A DNA stretch of 64,000 bases, taken from NCBI RefSeq assembly GCF_024346055.1, contig NZ_JAGQCH010000001.1:124001-188000 (forward strand), given 5' to 3'. The notes under the pieces were generated by a model. That model searched no databases. It was not told the origin of the DNA and saw nothing but the letters and a program-made list of their open reading frames with translations. Origin of the DNA: Cyanobium sp. Cruz CV13-4-11 (GTDB taxonomy: Bacteria > Cyanobacteriota > Cyanobacteriia > PCC-6307 > Cyanobiaceae). Made by a program: the position numbers and the translations under genes. Every line of letters begins with the position of its first letter. Within the stretch, counting starts at the first letter, position 1. Positions 61,400-64,000 of the stretch are shown piece after piece.

Positions 61400-63373
61400 A
61401 TGACCCAGGACTCCTCCCCCACCATCGAGTCGGTGCTCCAGGAAGAGCGGCAGTTCGATCCGCCGCCGGCGCTGGCCGCCGCGGCCCGCATTGGTTCGAT
61501 GGCCGCCTACGAGGAGCTGGTGGCGCGGGCCCAGACCGATCCCGATGGCTTCTGGGGAGAGGCGGCCCGGCGCGAGCTGCACTGGTTCGAGCCCTTCGAG
61601 ACGGTGCTGGACTGGAGCAACCCGCCCTTCGCCCGCTGGTTTGAGGGGGGCACCACCAACCTCTCCTACAACTGCCTGGATCGCCACCTGGATGGCCCCC
61701 GTGCCGACAAGACGGCCCTGATCTGGGAAGGGGAACCGGGCGACGTGCGCCGCTTCACCTACCGCGAACTGCACGCCGAGGTCTGCCGCGGGGCCAACGC
61801 CCTCAAGGCCCTTGGTGTGGGCAAGGGGGACTTGGTGGCGCTGTACATGCCGATGGTGCCGGAGGCGGCCATCGCCATGCTGGCCTGCGCCCGCATCGGC
61901 GCCCCCCACTCGGTGGTGTTCGGCGGTTTCTCCGCCGAGGCCCTGCGCGACCGCCTGATCGATGGGCAGGTGAAGCTGGTGATCACCGCCGACGGCGGCT
62001 TCCGCAAGGACAAGGCCGTCTCCCTCAAGCCGGCGGTGGATCAGGCCCTGGCCGAGGGCTGCCCCAGCGTCGAGCACGTTCTTGTGGTGCGCCGCACCGG
62101 TGAAGCCACCGCCTTCGAGGCCGGCCGCGACCTCTGGTGGCATGAGCTGGTGGACGGCCAGAGCGCCGACTGCCCGGCCGAGCCCATGGCCAGCGAGGAC
62201 CGCCTCTTCGTTCTCTACACCTCCGGTTCCACCGGCAAGCCCAAGGGTGTGGTGCACACCACCGCCGGCTACAACCTCTGGGCCCACCTCACCTTCCAGT
62301 GGATCTTCGACATCCGTGAGGACGACATCCACTGGTGCACCGCCGACGTGGGCTGGATCACCGGCCACAGCTACATCGTCTACGGCCCCCTCTCCAATGG
62401 CGCCACCACGCTCATGTACGAGGGGGCACCGAGGCCCGCCAAGCCCGGGGCCTTCTGGGAGGTGATCGAGAAGCACCGGGTGACGATCTTCTACACCGCC
62501 CCCACCGCCATCCGCGCCTTCATGAAGAGCGGCCGCGCGGTGCCCGACCGCTACGACATGTCCAGCCTGCGGATCCTCGGCAGCGTCGGCGAGCCGATCA
62601 ATCCCGAGGCCTGGATGTGGTATCGCGATGTGATCGGAGGCGACCGTTGCCCCGTGGTGGACACCTGGTGGCAGACCGAGACCGGCGGGGTCATGATCAG
62701 CCCCCTGCCCGGGGCCACTCCCACCAAGCCCGGTTCGGCCACCCTGCCCCTGCCGGGTATCGTGGCCGAAGTGGTCGACCTGGAGGGCAACAGCGTGCCC
62801 ACCGGGGAGGGAGGCTATCTGGCGGTCAGGCGGCCCTGGCCCGGCATGATGCGCACCGTGCACGGCGATCCCGACCGCTTCCGCCGCAGCTACTGGGAGC
62901 ACATCCGGCCCGCCGATGGCAGTTACCTCTACTTCGCCGGCGACGGCGCCCGCCGGGACGCGGATGGTTATTTCTGGGTGATGGGCCGGGTCGATGACGT
63001 CATCAACGTTTCGGGCCACCGGCTGGGCACGATGGAGATCGAATCCGCCCTGGTGAGCCATCCCGCCGTGGCGGAGGCCGCCGTGGTGGGCCGACCGGAC
63101 GACCTCAAGGGGGAAGGGATCGTGGCCTTCGTCACCCTGGATGTGGGGGTGGACGGCGACGCGGCCCTAGAGGCCGAACTGCGCCGTCATGTGGGTCAGG
63201 AGATCGGCCCGATCGCCCGGCCCGACATCATCCGCTTCACCGATTCCCTGCCGAAGACCCGCAGCGGCAAGATCATGCGCCGCATCCTGCGCTCCCTGGC
63301 GGCGGGCCAAGAGGTGAGCGGTGACACCAGCACCCTCGAGGATCGCTCCGTGCTGGATGCCCTGCGGATTTAG
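61400..63373 (+). CDS. acs: Acetyl-CoA synthetase
   Basis: A 657-residue AMP-forming ligase that turns acetate into acetyl-CoA. Marks: [20 protein letters not shown] near 95, the P-loop [20 protein letters not shown] near 272, [54 protein letters not shown], and the C-terminal acetylatable Lys in [17 protein letters not shown]. Full length for the family. ATG 61400 fits the start; a longer frame from 61364 is possible. It ends 1 bp before the convergent EAL gene stop. Confidence 0.96.
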   Translation: MTQDSSPTIESVLQEERQFDPPPALAAAARIGSMAAYEELVARAQTDPDGFWGEAARRELHWFEPFETVLDWSNPPFARWFEGGTTNLSYNCLDRHLDGPRADKTALIWEGEPGDVRRFTYRELHAEVCRGANALKALGVGKGDLVALYMPMVPEAAIAMLACARIGAPHSVVFGGFSAEALRDRLIDGQVKLVITADGGFRKDKAVSLKPAVDQALAEGCPSVEHVLVVRRTGEATAFEAGRDLWWHELVDGQSADCPAEPMASEDRLFVLYTSGSTGKPKGVVHTTAGYNLWAHLTFQWIFDIREDDIHWCTADVGWITGHSYIVYGPLSNGATTLMYEGAPRPAKPGAFWEVIEKHRVTIFYTAPTAIRAFMKSGRAVPDRYDMSSLRILGSVGEPINPEAWMWYRDVIGGDRCPVVDTWWQTETGGVMISPLPGATPTKPGSATLPLPGIVAEVVDLEGNSVPTGEGGYLAVRRPWPGMMRTVHGDPDRFRRSYWEHIRPADGSYLYFAGDGARRDADGYFWVMGRVDDVINVSGHRLGTMEIESALVSHPAVAEAAVVGRPDDLKGEGIVAFVTLDVGVDGDAALEAELRRHVGQEIGPIARPDIIRFTDSLPKTRSGKIMRRILRSLAAGQEVSGDTSTLEDRSVLDALRI

Positions 63374-63374
63374 G

Positions 63375-64000
63375 TCAGGGTGTCGTGTGTACAGCGGGGT
63401 GCGGCCGTCGTGGAGAGATGAAGCAGCGTTCGGTATCGCCGATGGACATGGGTTGCCCAAACAGATAGCCCTGGCCGTAATCGCTTCCCAGCTCGCGGAT
63501 CAGATCAAGCTGATTCTCGTTTTCCACCCCTTCGGCTACAACCTCCAGCTCGAGGGCCCGGGCCAGGGAGATGATGGTGGTGGCGATCACATCATCCTCC
63601 GGATTCAGGCCCAGTCCATCCACGAAGGACCGGTCGATCTTCAACAAAGCCACCGGGAAGCGTTTGAGATAAAGCAAGGAAGAATATCCAGTGCCGAAAT
63701 CGTCAATCGCCAGGCGGAGATTGAGATTTCGCAACGCAATGATGTTGCTCGCCGTAGATTTAATATCTTCCACCAGGGCCGTTTCGGTGATTTCCAGGTA
63801 GACGTTGCAGGAATTGATTCCTGTTGTTTCCAGGATTGCCTTGATGCGCTCCTTTGTACGGGGGTCGGCCAGGCTGTGCGCCGAAAGATTGGAGGAAAGT
63901 CGCAGATGCTCAAGACCAGGAATCTGCTGCCACTTGGCTATGGCTGAGCAACCCGTTTCGAAGACGATCATGTCCATCTCTTGAATCAAGCCGCTATCTT
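63375..64000 (-). CDS. EAL-domain protein (c-di-GMP phosphodiesterase), C-terminal part, cut by the right edge
   Basis: The visible 208 residues cover the C-terminal two-thirds of an EAL domain. Conserved elements are DSGLIQEMDMIVFETGC, LRLSSNLSAHSL (substrate Asn), VYLEITETAL, IDDFGTGYSSLLYLKRFPVA, LKIDRSFV, VAEGVENENQLDLIRELGSD and YGQGYLFGQP. The DDFGTGYSSL metal site and catalytic Glu/Lys are kept, so the domain should be active. The EAL motif itself and any sensor domain lie beyond the edge. Codon use is more AT-rich than the neighbours, as in the PAS gene. Confidence 0.9.
   Translation of the reverse strand, partial: DSGLIQEMDMIVFETGCSAIAKWQQIPGLEHLRLSSNLSAHSLADPRTKERIKAILETTGINSCNVYLEITETALVEDIKSTASNIIALRNLNLRLAIDDFGTGYSSLLYLKRFPVALLKIDRSFVDGLGLNPEDDVIATTIISLARALELEVVAEGVENENQLDLIRELGSDYGQGYLFGQPMSIGDTERCFISPRRPHPAVHTTP

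Overview
The window is 64 kb of a high-GC, gene-dense cyanobacterial chromosome. Oxygenic photosynthesis is shown by psbA (D1), ndhD and an ndhF-type NDH-1 subunit, menB/menD (phylloquinone), a UbiD decarboxylase and a solanesyl-type prenyl synthase (plastoquinone), glgA, and several cyanobacterial DUF families (DUF760, DUF2605, DUF4336). The D1 sequence and compact gene packing suggest a picocyanobacterium of the Synechococcus/Cyanobium group; this is inference. I see no rRNA, tRNA, CRISPR array or intact insertion sequence.

Layout. 1-411: 5' part of a CO2-uptake type ndhF. 556-10080: six membrane proteins in a row (P2-type ATPase, CPA2 antiporter, KimA-like K+ transporter, SLC13/RCK permease, DUF475/TerC-like protein, DedA), probably ion and envelope homeostasis. 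10105-11982: two coupled glycan-tailoring genes (polysaccharide deacetylase, formyltransferase), each interrupted by a one-base frameshift. 12068-21267: def, an NCS2-like permease, YqhA, pyrC, META and YbjQ proteins, murF, glgA and an L,D-transpeptidase. 21268-22358: a lower-GC patch with a small PAS protein behind an extended -10 promoter. 22543-26288: menB-menD, lepB, DUF760. 26285-32951, all minus strand: a manganese-type ABC importer with a DUF4336 gene at its tail, psbA with its own terminator, and a DUF697 protein. 33007-46390: small conserved proteins, trpS, a GH104-type muramidase, a TM2 protein, thrS-glk-thrB, ndhD, an M3 peptidase and a chimeric flavoprotein. 46394-50850: VOC protein, glmU, an MnmD-like methyltransferase, aroA, DUF2605. 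50945-59772: DUF547, a divergent glycosyltransferase/UbiG-like pair that overlap through a perfect palindrome, an Rrf2 regulator coupled to ubiD, comB, a nitrilase-family amidase, amiC, murI and a prenyl synthase. 59769-64000: HAD phosphatase, small conserved protein, TspO-like protein, acs and an EAL-domain protein cut by the right edge.

Themes. Many neighbours share start/stop bases (TGATG, ATGA, GTGA), pointing to translational coupling. Quinone synthesis (menB, menD, ubiD, prenyl synthase) and cell-wall synthesis or remodelling (murF, glmU, murI, amiC, L,D-transpeptidase, muramidase) recur. Mn uptake sits next to psbA, whose product binds the Mn cluster. I did not find a clearly new multi-gene system. 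The strongest leads are the paired frameshifts at 10.1-12.0 kb, the flavoprotein fusion at 44.65 kb, the FixL-like small PAS protein at 22.0 kb, the palindrome inside the divergent start region at 52.38 kb, and look-alike leader hairpins before psbA and ndhD.
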